From the NCBI RefSeq assembly GCF_003945595.2, contig NW_024104669.1, positions 248,001 through 312,000 on the forward strand: a DNA stretch of 64,000 nucleotides, written 5' to 3'. Below are positions 11,198-23,212 of the stretch, piece after piece (within the stretch, counting starts at the first letter, position 1; every line of letters starts with the position of its first letter). The position numbers were made by a program, and so were the translations under genes. Source of the DNA: Pipra filicauda (taxonomy: Eukaryota > Chordata > Aves > Passeriformes > Pipridae). The notes beneath the pieces were generated by a model. The model saw nothing but the letters and a program-made list of their open reading frames with translations. It searched no databases and was not told the DNA's origin.

Positions 11198-14100
11198 CTG
11201 CAGCAGAGAAGGTTGAGAGTTGTAATAACATTTTCAGGTACAACTTCACATCAGAAACCAGCCTCAATACAGCACTTGAAGCCAAGTGCCCCTGCACAGC
11301 TTGGCCCGAGCCTTGGCAGGAGGGAGACCAGCTGTGCCAGTGCTTGGCAGACACAGAAATGCCCCCACCCTCCACGGGCACAGCACAGGTTCCTGCCTAC
11401 CTCGGCCCAGAAACAGGCTACCAAACTCACCATCACCACAACAGCATTACTGCCCTTTCTGCCTGCAGCGATGGTGCCAATATCATACACAAGCTGCAGT
11501 TACTGGTGCTAGGAAAGCTCAAAGGTTGATGTCAAACAGGAAAAGGCTTTACAGCCACCACTGAACTCACAGGAGAGATTAGGTATTTTGCTTTCCTTTG
11601 CAATCCTTAAGGCAAAGTAGGTTTTATCACAGCTCTCAGTTTGGTCTTAGGAAAGTCAGAAAATAGAGACAAAAAAAATCCACAAACTAAAAAGGCACAC
11701 ATTCTTGCATTTTCCTACATTTGCCATTGAATAGAATTTATATTTGGCTGTAAGTATACACTCCTGAAGGAAGAAAAAGCAATCTCAACACTACCAAGAC
11801 AGTTTTCTTACCAGTCACTGAAAGACATCATGTAGTAAATCAGTGGCCTCTGATAGTCGTTAAAGGTAGACTGTTCACCTAAGGTACCAGAACCCATATT
11901 ATCGAAGATCAGCCAATCTCCAACGCTCAACTCAGGAAGAAGACAGTTTTCCACAATTTGATCAAGCTCATCACAGGATGGACCCCAAAGGCTGCTTGCA
12001 AAGAGAGGCTCATCGTCCTTGTATTTCTGTATGGAAATGATCAAGTTAATTCAGGCTTCAGTTTATTAAATAAGAAAATTTTCAAATATAGAGAAGGATA
12101 ATTTAGTAAGTAATATGTAATTACATATGTACAAAGTTCTACATATATATTAAATAGACAAGGATAAGGACTATCTCTGAAGAATATGGAAAGACTCACC
12201 TTGTGAACCTCTGGGATAGTATTCAGTTTCTCAGACAATTTACTCGCAAAAGAACCATAAACACCATCATTTATGTAATATGTAAATACTGGTTCATCAT
12301 CATTCCTGGTTTGCTCCACTGGAAGTAAAAAAAGAAGTTGTCTTGCATGCATAAGTAGTCCTTTTGCAATCTAACTTAAGTCAGCTGCTTTTTCCTGACA
12401 AGGGGTTCCATATACACTGGAATGGGAGAATTACAAGTATAATAATCTGTATGAAACTAGATTATAAATTCAGTTATAACTTTAAATGTGAGGTTTAATA
12501 AAATCAATGCTTTCAGTAATAATCACTGCTAAAAATAGAAGCCTAGAGAAGCGGCTTGCTCAGTGACATGGGTTTTCTTATGTTCTTTTAATACACAACC
12601 TTCTAACACACCACCTGTGAAGCACCCAATAGAGGTTTAACCACTGAGAAGCCAAGCCCAGTAAGAATACAAGTACCACCACATAAAAGTAACAGTGATA
12701 TACACAGATAACATATGGTCAGAACCTGGAAGGCAGAAGGATAAGGGAATGCATTAAATATACGCTGAGACAAACCAGTCTGTCCCAAGTAGTAGTGGGC
12801 AGTTACACGTACTGATTCATAACAGACACTATAAATCCAACCCTTACCTCCAGAAGGAAGAAGTTTATCATACTCAACAGTCTTCTTTGCAATGATGTTC
12901 ACTGCCAGCGTAAATGCAGATGAAACATAGTAACATCCAGGCTCTGCAATCACATTAACACCAGATTCCTTAGGAAAGTAGACATCCAGCAATGGCCTGA
13001 TGACATGATTAACCTAGGAAATTGAAGTCAGAGGTAAGACCAATGAACTCAGCTTATGGATATATCAGATACACAACCACTTTCAGTCAGCAACTGTAAG
13101 TTCCAGTCAGCACACCAAATGGTTACTCTGGTCCTCTATTCTCTGAGAACTGTCTTTACTGGAGGCCCACAATATATGAAAAAGATTTAAGAAAACTGGT
13201 CATTCTGCTAAACACTGAAGATTGAGTGCCATGAGTCTGAATATGACAGTCCCTCCTCCCCACCAAAGGTCAAGCTGTGGTACACTCAAGACTGCAGCAG
13301 TAATTTCAACATCTGTCCAGCACAACAGATAATGTAAAATTACATATGAACCCAGAACAACAAGGAAAGGGTCTTTCCGTGATCAGTTCCAAATAGTGTC
13401 ACATTAGAAACAGAATTCATTATCTAATACTGATGCTCATATCTTAAGCCACAAATTGGAAAATAGGAGGTATTTTAGACAAGTAACAGAACTGTGAGAA
13501 CTAAGAAAGAAAGGCCCTGTTTGCTGTTAGCAACTTCTCACTGCATCACTTCCACTGTCCTGCCTTCAAGGAGCTTGTCTCTAAGACAACATAGCAGTGA
13601 AAACAGGTTATCCTGTTTTATGTGCCATTGCATACTAAAGATGGCATTTAGGCCAAAATCAGAGGCTAGCCAAAGCAAAGACAAAACCAAGACCTTTAGC
13701 CTTCAGTTCTAAAGCAAAATATCACAAGTTTTCATCCAGTAGAAACAGGGTTTATGATCCAAAGCATGCCAAGTTACCCCGGTCCAAACCATGCAAAAGT
13801 CATCAGTTGGACAACCACAGTCAGCTGCCAAAAAACTTGAATTACTAAGGTTGCTTTAGATAGTAACTTAATCTGCAACATGCTTAAATCAGCATTAACC
13901 CAGTGTGAACAGGATTAAAAGAAATAATCACCTCCAAGGACTGATTACACTATCTGTGATAAAGAATACAAACCCAACTATTTGGATCTTATGAAGTACA
14001 GTCTAACATGGAATTTAGATTAGGTTTCACCTATCAATGTTAGTTGCAGTTTGAAGGTAAACACTTCTTCAAAATTAAGAGTTTCAACTTCCAAAATATT

Positions 14101-17100
14101 GCATACCTCTTCCAGCTGAAGTTCTGAGCCTGTGAAGCCGCCACCAATATCCAACATGTTCATCTTAAAGCCAAATTCTTCCTAAAATGCATAAGCAGAA
14201 TGTAAGTACATGAACAACTAACTGCAAAAATATTTGTTGCTCCTTACTGTGGTTGTTTTCGATGTATTTATACTTTTGAACATATTTAGCAGAGTATGTC
14301 TAGTGAGAGAATAAGGGCATAGTACAGCTCCATTAAATCTCATAGCAACAGCATTGGGATGTCAAGAGTGGCTGGTTACACAATCCTCTGCAAGTCCAAC
14401 AGCAACATCAACTCCCATCTTGTGGCTTTTGTTATATTCAGACAGTATTTGCTGAACAGGGTGGTGCATTCTGACAAAAGACTGTTTTAGGAATTCAGTG
14501 TAGCAGTCTTGTCACGTAATCTGTGAATTTGCACAAAGATCAGCAAGATCCTCAATTTTATTGCCCCCATCTGTGCATTATCAGTCACAGCTAATGCACT
14601 AACTGCAGTTATAGGAGTAAAAAGACTCCCAGTCTTCTCTGTTTAGTTTACAAGCTTCTCATACCACAGTAAATGCCAGCATACAATTGTTCAATATTTT
14701 AGCCTAACAAAAATGTCAGCTACATATTTGCAGGACAGATTTGAATGTTAAAAAGCCTTTACCAGAACTGGGAAACTAATTTTTTATTTGAAAACAGCAC
14801 ACAAGGCTACTGCCTGTCAGTGGGAATTATTCCTTAACCTTTGTCCACAATTAGTACATAGAATTTGTTTTACCTTTACCACATCTCAAAATTGAGTATT
14901 TGGTCCCTTACTACAAGTTCCATCTCCTACTATAGATTTATTTTGGAAACAATACAGTTGGCTTGCTAATATGATTAGAAGGGGTCTTCTACTGTAGCAA
15001 TTGCATTTGTGTATAGATCTACTTACAGCCATGTCAAACACACACCGGGCATCAGATATAGCATGAATGTACGTTTGCAGATCCTTGCAAGAGCCTGAAA
15101 CATGAAATCTGAAAGAAATAAAAACACAATTAATACACTGAACCATATAGCTTTCAGACCAAATTGTTTCACCACGTAAAACAGCAATGGAAGCAATTGA
15201 TTCCCAACTGGCTCAAAATAAGCTTGCATGATAATAGAGCAACTGTGCAAAGAATAAGCTCAGAAACTATTGCCTTCTATGCCACTGGATTTCTACTTGA
15301 GACCTGTCTCGCTCTTAATGTATAAGAATGTCCCACAATATTCTCATCTTTAGGAAACAACATTTACTGAACTTTTCAGTCTTCACTACCAAAGTGGCTA
15401 AAACTTGTTCTTCAGTGGGTGCCAATGCCGCAGAGAAGTCCTGATGCCTCCCACAAGCTCCTGAATCCCCTCTGGTTCCATGCCCAAAAGGTTTAAGTAC
15501 TGCCATACGTAGTTAGTCACTGAGATGCTAAAACTAGTGCCAACATGCCCCATGAGCTTCCTCAAGAGGAACATGGCTAACTGGTTCTTGACAGACCACA
15601 AACACATCCATCTGTACCACAATGCTCACTACTCCAAGTCTACTCCTCTAAGGAATACCATTTTTAAGGCAAAGGTCCGTTTTCAAACTTATTTGCATGA
15701 ATCCACATTTCTTTAAAATAAAAATAACACACAAGAGCCATATGATTTTTGTTAAAGTTGGTTAAGGCATCATAAGAGGCGGCACATTTTCTCAGTAGGA
15801 TCCTCTAATATTTTAGTTTACATTTGTCATTTGTAATGATTATAGTATGTTTATGCTTTAACATCAATTTCAAGCAGATACACATCAAAACAATTGTGGT
15901 TTAAGTCATCAAGATCTGGCTTAAATTTTCTTTTTTTACTGTCTCAATGACCCACCCCATTTTATTCATTTGGTTGCTTTCCTAAAAAATTCATGAGTAT
16001 TTGATACATTAGTAGCTGAGGGCAGACAGAACAATGCATGTATTTTTCTTCCATATAGTAAAATATCTGTCAAAATTCCAACTAAAGTATCACGGATCAT
16101 TTGAAAGATCTCGGAACACTAGGATTCATTCCTGCCACGAGCAAGTCAAAAACTTAGGTATTTTGCCTTGATATGATCAGAGTGACAGAGGACCCTAACT
16201 CTTAGAAAATCCAACCCCATGTTGATCTTGTTCGAACTCTGTCCAACCTATTCCATGCTATACTAGCTCTTATCCGATATGCTGTTTATTGCTGGAAAAA
16301 TACAAATCAAATTACCACAGAAATTCAAGAGTACAGTCAGAGAATAGGAGAGGCTTCTAAAGTTAGTTTTCATGCTGACAGAGGATTTCTGATGCACCAT
16401 TTAAAATTGCTTTGATGTCTGTAAAAGTTACTTTGTTTAATACTAGTTTTTGCTTTTATATTAGCACTTTGCTTGCAAGCAAAAATTCATGATTCAAAGT
16501 TAGTTTGTTGTTGTTTGGGGGTTTTGTTGCCTTTTATTTTTAACCCTGGAAAACAGTGTCAAAGAGGGAAAAAATTATTTTCTATTCTACATCTTGAGTA
16601 CATTGTACAAACATCTGCTCAGCCAGCAGAGAACAAAGAAGTTACTCACTTGACACCAGTTATTTGGACTCCCAGCTCCTTAGCACATTCCATGAGGTGC
16701 CTACAGTTCTTCAGGGTGGTGCCAAACTTCATATTCATCTCCTCATCAGCAGTAATGTCTTCTGTGGCAATGTGCAGTAAGAGCCTAAGAGAAGGGGAAG
16801 ATGATTGGGGCAGTTGGTTTACATCATCAGCACATGTGAAGCCTGAAGACTGTCAGAAGTGTGTTGATTATGTTGTCAATACTCCAGCTCCATCGATGGA
16901 TGAATCAAGGAAACCTAATAAAAACAATCCTGTACAGAGAAAAAACTAGCAATTAGGGGCTAAAACATGGAGCCAACAAGGACAAGGGATTTCGAAATGC
17001 AGCAATTAAGACTCTAGTAGCAGCAAGAGTCTGTTGAGTGCTGTAATAAAAGAGAATGTTACCGTCTAATATAGTTCCTCATAAAACCAGTAAGACTGTA

Positions 17101-20100
17101 ATATGATTTTTTCCCATCTCTGACCTCCTTCCTAGCCAAGAGGAGAATGTGGAGATTACCCTTAGGTCAGCCACGTATCAGATTTAGTTTAATTCAGCAT
17201 CTGGAGAACACCAGGCTGACAAACTGAAAGCATACCCCACCTATATCCCTCCACCTCCTCTTCTGACTGAGCACATGGACTGGGGATGGGGTAGGGATGT
17301 CAGTCCATTCCCTGCCCCTTCTTCCAGGACACTGTGGAGCAGAGAGGAAGCAAGTACCATCTCTTACATTCTTATGCAGTGAGACACCTTCCTCCCTCCA
17401 GTGAAAGCCTCATCCTGGGTATGTCTGGCAAACTGCAGTGCCAGTGTTGGCAGTTTTCTATGTTAAATTAACTCTTGAGTGGCAAAGGCATGTCTGCATC
17501 AAAACCTCTAGAGGTATACCCCTAAAACTCACCAATTCAAACTGCTGTCCACTAAGGCAGTCACCCCCACACCCCCAAAAGATCAATTAGTTAGTCATGC
17601 AGTAAAGTGAAGTTGTCAGGACATACATGCACACATGACAGACTGCACAGAGCAGTTAACCAGGGTGGGGAGCACAAACAAGCAGCAGAAGCTCTGCAGC
17701 CAAAGTGAAATAGCTCTTTTTAAGACATGAAAGAAACAGAACTCAGCCTAGCCACTGCAGAACACATGTTGGCCTAACAGCTCCCCATGACTTCTACAAG
17801 TACTTTCCAAATGTCTTATAAGGTGTTTAAAATGCATTTTGTAAACAGCAACAAAATCCTAAATTCTCACACTGGTTGCCCAGCAATCCTTGTTAATTTT
17901 AATTTATACCATTTCATCTTGGGAAACTGTGACTAGCTTTTCATTTCCTACTTCTCCACTAGCACAGACAATTCAAGTTAAAGAGTTTAACTTCTTGAAA
18001 TGTAAAAAAAAAAAAAAATTCCATAATACTATGGTTTGTAACCTCACATAAGATTAGTCAAAATCCCTTTTTAAAAAGACATCCAATGTTAAATTTAATT
18101 GATTAATGGTTATGGCAGCACTATAAGTGAATCAAGGTAATTTTTTAGTGCAAACCACTGAAAAAAAGTGTAATTCTGACTTCTAGAAATCTAGTAGGAT
18201 TCTTCTTCCTGGGTTTCAGCCAGTCAGAGCAGGGCTAGAGGGTGATATGTTTAGGGTTTGGGGTTTTTTATTTTTTAAGGAAGCATTTTCTTTTATCAGC
18301 CTTGCCTCTACTGAAGCTCTCAGGACAGCAAGAACCTTATCAGTTAAACTTTGCCCAGAAAAACCTAAAGGTATAAAGAAGTGCAATGCTAAGCACTCCT
18401 TTCTGACATCTCTTCTTCCTTTAAAAAAAAAAATTGCAATCATTCCAGTGACTAAGACTTCGAAAGGCAGAAACATCAATTACAAAAGAAGACCCACCCA
18501 TTTACCAAGTTTAGTGCAAAGTTACAGATTTTAAGAAAGTGAGAAGGAGAATCACATCTTTCCTCAGCCAAAGTGTATTGGCTTCATCTATGCAAGCATA
18601 AGCTTTAAGAACCACACACAGGAAGAACAAGGCTATACAGTGGCTTTGACTTTTTGAACTATGCCAAGGAAGAGAAAGAAAACTCACTGTCACTTCAGCA
18701 TCAACATTAAAATGACCTGAATAAGGTAATTCTAATAAAATGAGAAAAAAAGCACTTCTGTCCAGTGAGAAATCAGACCTCAAGGAAATTTATGACAGCA
18801 AATTGCAGTTCTTTTATAGAAATTGAGCTTCTTGTCCTTGTTAAATGGGAATTTTTGCAAGTATTAGACTATAGGCTCTTTGAAAAGAAGTAAAGAGTTT
18901 GTTGTTTTTCTGTAGCTTATGAAATTTCTCTGTTCTGCCTCCCCATTTTACAGTTGCTCTGGCTCAAGAAAAGTAGGTATCCTAACTTCTCTTGCTGTGG
19001 ATGTTACCACAGACAAGGTTGTCTGAAGTCAGCTGTTAGAATCATGGAAATAAATCAACACGAAAACTAACAAAACACTAAACGCACCAGTGAATAACTG
19101 GTAAAGCACTAACAATGTAAGAGTCAGCTTTAGCATTGCCAAGGCTTTCAAATGCACTAAGTATGCCAAGGCCAGCACTTTACAGAAAATATTTATCATA
19201 CATTTAACATTCTTTGCACAGGAAGTCCTCTCCAGTATGCAAAGCACTGACAGGCTTCCATGAGGTTTAAGTGTTAATCACTACCAATAGCAATATTAAC
19301 AGCAATATTAAATCTTGAGGTAGCCTTGAACAACCAAAACTCCCTCGAATAAACACCCTGTCCTCCCTCCGTCTCACCCCAAAAACCCACTCCAACCCCC
19401 CCCACCCCCCAAAAAGAAAACAACTAGTGAGATGACCAGAGTCTTCAGATTCTGAATTTAGTATAATCTTCCCAATTCTACAACTACGGTCTCAGTTTTG
19501 GGAGAAGGCATAACAGTTTAATAATGACTGTTTAGAACCAAGGGCTTTGTAAAGGATGTCAGGAATTCAGTTTCTCCAATGATATTTGTGGGAAGCTATA
19601 CCCCATTAATCACTGGAAAGGACTGTAACATTCACTTGGGCTCTGACTCCAAATTACTTAAAGGTATGGTCCATAGCCAAAGTATTCATGTGAGGGATGT
19701 GATGTTTAATGACTGGAGTGCCTATCAGTCCAAGAGACCGTGACACATCGGCAGCAATAAAATTCTCATATTTAACAACTAGAATATCAGCTTTGATCAC
19801 TTCTTTACAGAAAACAGCTGAGCTAATACTGAAGTGACTGAAAATAGAACTGGAGTCAAATTTCTCACTGTTTTAGTGGTGCAGAAATACCCGCAGGTGT
19901 ATTTAATAGACTTGCAGAGTGTACCCAAACCCAAGATAGGATTCAGAGCACATGGCCATTTGCTGATAGTCTCAGCCCTGACTTCAGTTGGAGCCACTAC
20001 TATCCAAACAAAACTTCTTGAAAAATAACAGTGAAGACACAACAGAGCAGGATGAAGATGTACTTGCAGATGATGAAATGCCAGACTTCTAAACTTTAAT

Positions 20101-23100
20101 CACTGAAACCTTTACATCAAGGTTGCCCTATGAAATCAGTTTCTCCCAAGATTTCTCCCAAAACAAGGGCCTTACTATTATATGAGGAAGTTGAGACCCA
20201 GTAGGGAAAGCTGCAAAAAAGCTACCTTAAAGGAGACAAAGAGAGGAGAAAACCAGATACAAGTGATTTATATTAAAGAAGCCATGTACTTGCTTGCAAA
20301 TCAAACAACCCAGAATGTAGGCAAAATTAAGCCTCCCCCACATTAAAAGCAAAGCCAGAATTGACACTTACTTGGCATTTGGATGATTACGTGAAATTTT
20401 CTTCAGCTCAATATCATTGTCACAAGTCATGATGTTTATCCCAGCTTTCGCTGCATACTTGAGCTGAGAAGCTTGCTTGCAAGGATTTGTATATATGATG
20501 TTTTCAGGAGAAATGCCCAAGTCTTGTACCAATGCCATTTCAGACTGAAAAAACAGGAGAATACCAGAGCTTGACAAAGTCCAGTGCATTATCTTTCCTG
20601 AATTTTTATTAGATGTCCTCTACCATTCCACAAAGAAAAAACTATCCACTCTTTCTAGGGCAGAAGCATAGATTTTCAACGGCCAGTTACAAAGGAGTTC
20701 AAAAATTGTATTATTTATAATCATGGCACTTAACACCAAAAAGATGATTTTAAAACAGCAGGCATATGGAAGAAAATAAGGCACACAGGCAAGAAAAACT
20801 TACTTTACTGGAACATGCAAAACCAATGCCAAGGGTTCCCAGAATTTCGAGTACACCTGGAGTAGAATTGCATCTTACAGGATAAAATGGCTTTATTGGT
20901 GCCATCACGTTCTGCCATTGTATGTTATTCCTTACAAGCTTTCCAAGATCACCAACATAAAATGCCTTTTTTCCAGTCTGAAAAAGGAAGAATAGGAAAA
21001 TAAAATGTCTGAAATTGTGGGTTTGCTGCCAAACAAACAACCCAAAGTCTTAAAGGATTATGTACCTTTTTACCCTGCTCTTAACTTTTAGATTTGACCC
21101 TGAATGTTGCTTTTGTTTTTACTTTCACCTAGCAATTTGAACTATTTAAAAAAAAAAATCAGAGGGAATACCTACCACTTCAGAGATATTATGAATGCTA
21201 TTTAGACAATATTCTGAGATTCCTGAATAAAAGATTCTACTTAAATGCCAAATGCTCATTTTATCTAAAAATACAAATCTCTTCCAACTTTTTATTTTCA
21301 GAAGTCTGCAACTATTTAGAGGAAAAAAATCCACTGCAGTAAAAGCTTCCACAGTCTCAACATAATTTATAGCTTATTATACAAGGAATAAAATCTAATG
21401 CACTAACATTATTTTAACATCTAGCTAATAGCTCATTTTCCTGAAAATTTGTTTGGTAGTATTTTAGTTCAGGAAGTCAAGTTTGAGACTGTTCTCCACA
21501 TCTTGCGAAGCATTTAGTTCCAACAGGATTTTAAGAACTAAACTCACTGTGCTAAAGGTTGCAGAATCAAGTACATAATCTTTAAGAAAATGCACAGACA
21601 CTCTTCTGGAACTGTTAAGTCCCTCTTGTGCACCTGTTATATCACAGTCTTTCTCAATATCAAGTCATGATGTGTGTATAGTGGACCAAAATCCAAACAG
21701 ATTACTCTATATTTGTTTATAATGTGCACTCAGTAAAATTCCTGTAAATGAATGGCCTACTGCATATCTATTAAGGACCATTACAAAATAGATGATAGAT
21801 CTGAATTAAGACTGTACATCAAATGTTAATTCTAGCACTTGACTTTCACAGATATGAAACTATGTATGTTGTGGCTTATTGTATACAAAGTCTTTTTCTG
21901 TTTAAAAAACACAAATAGAAATTCCATCGGGTGGAAGCATACTGACCCCCTGTACGGGTCACCAGCAGGAATGGGATCTGGAGCTTTAGATCCATGGCAC
22001 AGGCCTCTACCCCTTGAGCTAAAGGAGTAAATGAAAGCAGCAGGAGGCAGCTATCCTCTGTGAGCCAGCCAGTGGTTGGAGACATGACATGTTGCCAGTA
22101 GTTTACCTATTTATTTGCTAGACAGAAAAAGAATATTAGGAATCAGGATTTGGGAATCCTACACCTGAGTTCAGAAGGCCATGGAATTTAGCTATTTGCT
22201 GTACTACAGTTGAGCACTTGCACTTGAACATTAGTCCTGATAAACCAAGGGAAAAGTGAACAACTCTAGGTATGGCATACTAAGGATACAGTATTTGCTT
22301 AATGAAACTTTTTTTAAAGCTTGCTCTTTCTACAACCTCATCTACGAAACAAAGGCTACATCTTCCTGCCTCCTAAGAAATGAGTGAAGCCTTATTCAAT
22401 AGAATTATTGTAATCACAGAATTATTCAAATTTCTTTCCAGTTGGTTGCTAAACCTTAGTAGCTTTTAGACTAGTTTGTCTTGAAAGGTAGCACCTCACA
22501 ATGTGCTCATACCCAAGTTTCCAATGGGAAGAAGGCTAATGGGAAGATGCATAACTATAAACCACAATGGCCCACGGAACTTTTAAACGTGGCTTTAAAC
22601 TGGCTCAGCATACATATTTGTCTGAACTTTGCCATATTTTCAGGGAAAGAACAAAAACAACAAAAAGGGTTCTAACTCAATATATCCACTTGCCCAATTT
22701 CACTTTTCTGGTCTAAAACCCATTGCTATAAAAGCTCTTGAAACAAAGAGATGGGAACCCGTATTTCATTACAACAGCAAGATTACTTTCCTGCTAGCCA
22801 TGCTCAGGGAGTTGTTGCCCAAGTTTCCCCAACAGAATTCTGCCCAAAGCAAGCAAACAGCAAAGAAGCAGAATTAGAAGAGCAAACCACTTTATAAGGT
22901 GAGTGAAGCTTAGCTGACTCTTCCTCTGTTGCTGTCAGTTCACCAGTCCTAAATGCCTTGATCTACTTTGAAGACTTATGGAACTGAACCAGAAAATTTG
23001 GAAAGCCAACTTACATGAGTATGTTCATAAATACAGTTGTCAATAACATCTGCAAGAGTTGCTCCTTCATCCAACAGACCAACGGAGTAATTTGCATCCT

Positions 23101-23116
23101 CAAGAAATCCTTTCAT
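11086..23116 (-). CDS. AZIN1: antizyme inhibitor 1, complete ten-exon coding sequence
   Basis: Joining ten exons gives 450 residues, against 448 for the human protein as I recall it. AZIN1 is a catalytically dead homologue of ornithine decarboxylase that binds antizyme more tightly than the enzyme does, releasing ornithine decarboxylase from degradation and raising polyamine levels. The antizyme-binding stretch (about residues 117-140) and the FASK segment with Ala327-Ser328, implicated in tight antizyme binding, are present. The ODC residues lost are Lys69 (Arg here), Asp88 (Ala), Arg154 (His), Arg277 (Cys274) and Tyr389 (Gly), so no PLP-dependent decarboxylation is expected. The WGPSCDELD motif that holds the ODC cysteine is kept. 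The protein ends without the ODC C-terminal degron. The start ATG has G at -3 and opens [10 protein letters not shown], matching the family start. Confidence 0.95.
11812..12026 (-). CDS. AZIN1: AZIN1 coding exon, residues 343-414 (first two bases of Trp414)
   Basis: This 215-bp exon starts KYKDDEPLF and ends two bases into Trp414. It holds WGPSCDELD and the NMGSGT segment, where Gly389 replaces the catalytic-site Tyr of ornithine decarboxylase (Asp in human AZIN1). The residue aligned with the human A-to-I recoding site Ser367 is Asn369 (AAC codon). The donor is GTAAGA. Confidence 0.95.
12200..12318 (-). CDS. AZIN1: AZIN1 coding exon, residues 303-342
   Basis: This 119-bp exon reads [12 protein letters not shown], then [14 protein letters not shown], and ends PEVHK in phase 0. 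Ala327-Ser328 match the human Ala325-Ser326 pair reported to strengthen antizyme binding over ornithine decarboxylase. The donor is GTGAGT. Confidence 0.95.
12848..13013 (-). CDS. AZIN1: AZIN1 coding exon, residues 248-303 (first base)
   Basis: This 166-bp exon starts [14 protein letters not shown] and ends one base into codon 303. EPGCYYV has Cys274 where ornithine decarboxylase has the PLP-contacting Arg277 and human AZIN1 has Ser. [13 protein letters not shown], the most conserved segment of the family, is intact. The donor is GTAAGG. Relative to human there is one extra residue near the exon end. Confidence 0.95.
14107..14181 (-). CDS. AZIN1: AZIN1 coding exon, residues 223-247, glycine-rich loop
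   Basis: This 75-bp exon of 25 codons is in phase 0-0 and includes the [11 protein letters not shown] motif, equivalent to the phosphate-binding glycine loop of ornithine decarboxylase. The donor is the weaker GTATGC and the acceptor is ATTTTAG. Confidence 0.94.
15027..15108 (-). CDS. AZIN1: AZIN1 coding exon, residues 195-222
   Basis: This 82-bp exon completes Lys195 and reads [13 protein letters not shown] to CVFDMA, ending in phase 0 at a GTAAGT donor. The conserved FHV-S-x-C barrel strand and the DARCVFDMA segment are intact. The acceptor is TTTCTTTCAG. Confidence 0.95.
16650..16784 (-). CDS. AZIN1: AZIN1 coding exon, residues 150-195
   Basis: This 135-bp exon completes Lys150 and reads LLLHIATED onward to GVK, ending two bases into Lys195. 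His154 replaces the PLP-phosphate-contacting Arg of ornithine decarboxylase, as in other antizyme inhibitors. The loop after IATED reads [11 protein letters not shown] and differs from the glycine-rich human loop. The acceptor is CTCTTAG and the donor GTGAGT. Confidence 0.94.
20372..20544 (-). CDS. AZIN1: AZIN1 coding exon, residues 93-150, antizyme-binding element
   Basis: This 173-bp exon starts [10 protein letters not shown] and ends after the second base of the Lys150 codon. It carries the antizyme-binding element (about residues 117-140, including [13 protein letters not shown]), which is close to the mammalian sequence. The acceptor is TTTTTTCAG and the donor GTAAGT. Confidence 0.95.
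20804..20977 (-). CDS. AZIN1: AZIN1 coding exon, residues 35-92
   Basis: This 174-bp, phase 0-0 exon of 58 codons runs from [10 protein letters not shown] to GFACSSK. It forms the start of the TIM-barrel domain. The PLP-binding lysine of ornithine decarboxylase is Arg69 here (AGA codon), and the Asp88 position is Ala. The acceptor is TTTTTCAG and the donor GTAAGT. Confidence 0.95.
20978..23014 (-). other. AZIN1 intron 3 with an embedded old SINE
   Basis: AT-rich intron of about 2 kb between the start-codon exon and the next coding exon. It holds a tRNA-like SINE relic at about 21935-22035 and nothing else that I recognise. Confidence 0.7.
21935..22035 (-). repeat. ancient tRNA-derived SINE relic
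   Basis: On the minus strand an A-box-like TAGCTCAAGGG (22012-22022) and GTAGAGG are followed about 40 bases later by a decayed B-box-like segment and GGTGACCCGTACAGGGG. This resembles old sauropsid tRNA-derived SINEs, as I recall them from turtles and crocodilians. The copy is diverged and its edges are not clear. Confidence 0.4.
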
Positions 23117-23212
23117 CTCAGCCGTATTCCACAAAGCCGACAGTCATAAACCAAGAAACACAAGGGATGGGCTTCCAAGCCTTATATCCGGGTCCTTAAA
23201 TTATGCAACAAA
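23015..23212 (-). CDS. AZIN1: AZIN1 exon 3: leader end and first coding exon (coding 23015-23116)
   Basis: The acceptor follows a pyrimidine-rich tract ending in ACAG at 23213. About 96 nt of leader precede the ATG at 23116-23114. The coding part is 34 codons (residues 1-34, from [10 protein letters not shown] to EHTH) and the exon ends in phase 0 at a GTAAGT donor. A nine-codon AUG uORF sits directly before the start codon. The 5' acceptor is inferred from sequence only, so an extra leader exon between 29.6 and 23.2 kb cannot be excluded. Confidence 0.9.
23118..23147 (-). promoter_or_regulatory. short AUG uORF ending one base before the AZIN1 start
   Basis: ATG at 23147-23145 is followed by eight further codons (MTVGFVEYG in all) and TGA at 23120-23118. 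One base separates the stop from the main ATG. The start context is weak (T at -3), so most scanning ribosomes should pass it. It could tune access to the main start codon, but no function is established. Confidence 0.5.

Larger units (their letters stand above)
11198..20803 (-). other. AZIN1 introns between the downstream coding exons
   Basis: Apart from the exons listed, this interval is intron sequence. It includes a 15-base poly(A) run at 18004-18018 and an A/C-rich tract near 19370-19420. No further gene was seen. Confidence 0.7.

Noticed and set aside
15300..15720. Coding-like minus-strand stretch in an AZIN1 intron (frames at 15398-15622 and 15315-15506)
   Set aside because: It reads somewhat like an old gene or transposon fragment, but I recognise no family and the frame breaks. 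A protein database search of 15300-15720 would decide.
16473..16949. 158-codon plus-strand open frame
   Set aside because: It lies antisense across the AZIN1 exon 16650-16784 and its flanking intron.
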